In this document: positions 41,541 through 42,836 of the stretch, piece by piece
How the letters are laid out: every line of letters starts with the position of its first letter
Numbering within the stretch: the stretch's first letter is position 1
Assembly (NCBI GenBank): GCA_900541585.1
Contig: UQKD01000028.1
Span: 1 to 42,836 of the forward strand
Direction of reading: 5' to 3'
DNA: 42,836 nucleotides
From: an uncultured Alistipes sp.
Lineage (GTDB): Bacteria > Bacteroidota > Bacteroidia > Bacteroidales > Rikenellaceae
Notes under the pieces: generated by a model
Database searches by the model: none
What the model was told of the DNA's origin: nothing
What the model saw: only the letters and a program-made list of their open reading frames with translations
Translations under genes and position numbers: made by a program

Positions 41541-42284
41541 ATGTTGAAGATTTTCGAACTCATAGGGCGCTATTTCATGCTGATGGGAAAGGTCTTTTCC
41601 CGTCCGGAGAAGGCTGCCATCTACCGCCGGCGGATCATCTTCGAAATGGAGTCGCTCGGCATCAACTCGATCGGCCTGACGGCCATCATCTCGGTCTTCA
41701 TCGGCGCGGTCATCACGCTGCAGATGTGCATCAACCTCGATTCGCCGTTCATCCCCCGTTCGCTGGTGGGCTATGCCACGCGCGAGACGATGATCCTGGA
41801 ATTCTCGTCGGCGGTCGTGGCGCTGATTCTCGCCGGAAAGGTCGGCTCGTCGATCGCCTCGGAGATCGGAACCATGCGCATCACCGAACAGATCGACGCG
41901 CTCGAAATCATGGGCGTCAACTCCGCCTCGTATCTCATCCTCCCGAAGATCGTTGCCGCGATGGTCTTCTTCCCCTTCCTGACGATCCTCTCGATCCTGA
42001 TCGGCATCCTGGGCGGATACCTCATCGCCGCCGCGACGGGCATCATGATCCCCGCCGACTACGTCGACGGCCTGCTGATGGATTTCAAGCCCTATTCGAT
42101 CACCTACACGCTGATCAAGACCGTCTTCTTCGCCTACATCATCACCTCGATCTCGGCCTTCTACGGCTACAACGCCCGGGGCAACTCGCTGGAGGTCGGT
42201 ACGGCCTCGACGCGCGCCGTGGTGGCCAGCTGCGTGGTGATTCTGCTTTTCGACCTGATCCTGACACAAGTCCTGCTCATATGA
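41541..42284 (+). CDS. mlaE: MlaE-family ABC transporter permease
   Basis: 247 aa with about five membrane segments. The MlaE (DUF140) family pattern is clear: IGLTAIISVFIGAVITLQM near the N-terminus, GKVGSSIASEIGTMRITEQI (~106-125, with EIDALE-like EQIDALEIMG after it) and the C-terminal GYNARGNSLEVGTASTRAVV. The complex moves phospholipids between inner and outer membrane to keep outer-membrane asymmetry. Its TGA overlaps the ATG of the ATPase gene (ATGA), so synthesis is coupled. Confidence 0.9.
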   Translation: MLKIFELIGRYFMLMGKVFSRPEKAAIYRRRIIFEMESLGINSIGLTAIISVFIGAVITLQMCINLDSPFIPRSLVGYATRETMILEFSSAVVALILAGKVGSSIASEIGTMRITEQIDALEIMGVNSASYLILPKIVAAMVFFPFLTILSILIGILGGYLIAAATGIMIPADYVDGLLMDFKPYSITYTLIKTVFFAYIITSISAFYGYNARGNSLEVGTASTRAVVASCVVILLFDLILTQVLLI

Positions 42285-42836
42285 TACGCGCCGAACATAT
42301 CGTCAAGTCGTTCGACGGCCGGGTGGTGCTCGACGACATCTCGGTCGAATTCGAGACCGGAAAAACGAACCTCATCATCGGCCGCAGCGGCTCGGGGAAG
42401 ACCGTGCTGCTCAAGACGCTGGTGGGGCTGCACGAACCCGATTCGGGCGACGTGTGGTACGACGAGGTGAACTTTTCGAAACTCGGTTTCCGGGAACGCA
42501 AGAGTATCCGCAAGGACATCGGCATGATTTTCCAGGGCGGGGCGCTGCTGGACTCCTCGACCGTCGTGGAGAACGTCAAGCTGCCGCTCGACCTCTTCAC
42601 CTCGCAGAGCGAGCGGGAGAAGATGGAGCGCGTGAATTTCTGTCTCCAGCGCGTGCGGCTCGACGGGGCCAGCGAACTCTATCCGGCCGAACTGTCGGGC
42701 GGCATGATCAAGCGCGTGGCCATCGCCCGGGCCATCGTGATGAATCCCCGTTACCTGTTCTGCGACGAACCCAACTCGGGGCTCGATCCGCAGACCTCGA
42801 TCGTCATCGACAACCTGATCCACGAGATCACCCAGG
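42281..42836 (+). CDS. mlaF: MlaF-family ABC transporter ATP-binding protein, 3' end cut by the window
   Basis: 185 codons visible. Walker A GRSGSGKT (34-41), Q-loop in GMIFQGGALLDS, ABC signature LSGGMIKRVAIARA, Walker B LFCDEPNSGLDP. The LSGGM-K-R form and short D-loop context fit the MlaF group that pairs with MlaE. The stretch after the D-loop including the H-loop is outside the window. Overlaps mlaE by 4 nt. Confidence 0.9.
   Translation, partial: MIRAEHIVKSFDGRVVLDDISVEFETGKTNLIIGRSGSGKTVLLKTLVGLHEPDSGDVWYDEVNFSKLGFRERKSIRKDIGMIFQGGALLDSSTVVENVKLPLDLFTSQSEREKMERVNFCLQRVRLDGASELYPAELSGGMIKRVAIARAIVMNPRYLFCDEPNSGLDPQTSIVIDNLIHEITQ

Overview
The window comes from a Bacteroidota chromosome, most likely Bacteroidales and plausibly Alistipes-like. 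The evidence is two SusC/SusD loci each headed by an ECF sigma/FecR pair, Bacteroidota promoters (TTTG, about 19 nt, TAnnTTTG), BACON, DUF1735, DUF5689 and FISUMP-type surface proteins, and a GC-rich core. Genus is inferred; no rRNA or marker tree was available.

Region 1 (1-8065) is a compact, AT-richer integrative element bounded by 55-bp direct repeats made of tRNA-Val(GAC) sequence. It carries a tyrosine integrase with matching arm-type repeats at both ends, an SF2 DExH helicase gene, a small hypothetical protein, two tandem lipocalin-like lipoproteins behind a strongly structured leader RNA, a very AT-rich membrane protein and a 154-codon gene. No relaxase or conjugation gene is visible. 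The helicase gene has four in-frame UGA codons, no UGG codon and no other interruption in 629 codons, and its TAA is followed by a strong terminator. The 154-codon gene has two more UGAs at Trp-like positions. This pattern suggests UGA read as Trp rather than ordinary decay. The element also holds two repeat families: four strand-oriented hairpins with constant tips (GGACAGAC/GTTTGTCC) and changing but still paired arms, and three exactly 66-bp imperfect palindromes.

Region 2 (8066-18111, minus strand) is a polysaccharide utilisation locus: ECF sigma, FecR, SusC, SusD, a DUF1735/discoidin-like surface lipoprotein and a GH27 alpha-galactosidase-family enzyme. Region 3 (18263-22994) has a bile-acid:sodium-symporter-family carrier, a stand-alone TonB-dependent receptor and a GadC-like amino-acid permease.

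Region 4 (23186-38318) is a second sigma/FecR-controlled SusCD operon whose accessory genes are a DUF5689/BACON lipoprotein, a calcineurin-like phosphoesterase, a modular surface lipoprotein and an S1/P1 nuclease. I read it as a nucleic-acid or phosphoester scavenging locus. It is flanked by two nearly identical copies (about 119 bp) of a small RNA with its own terminator. Both SusC genes in the window carry a long G/C homopolymer (G10 and C9) at the signal-peptide end of the reading frame, which suggests phase variation.

Region 5 (38461-42836) has a cobalamin riboswitch with no B12 gene behind it, a FISUMP-domain gene broken by an out-of-frame junction, purB on the minus strand, then a DUF4834-like gene and the Mla-type permease and ATPase genes, the last cut by the window end.
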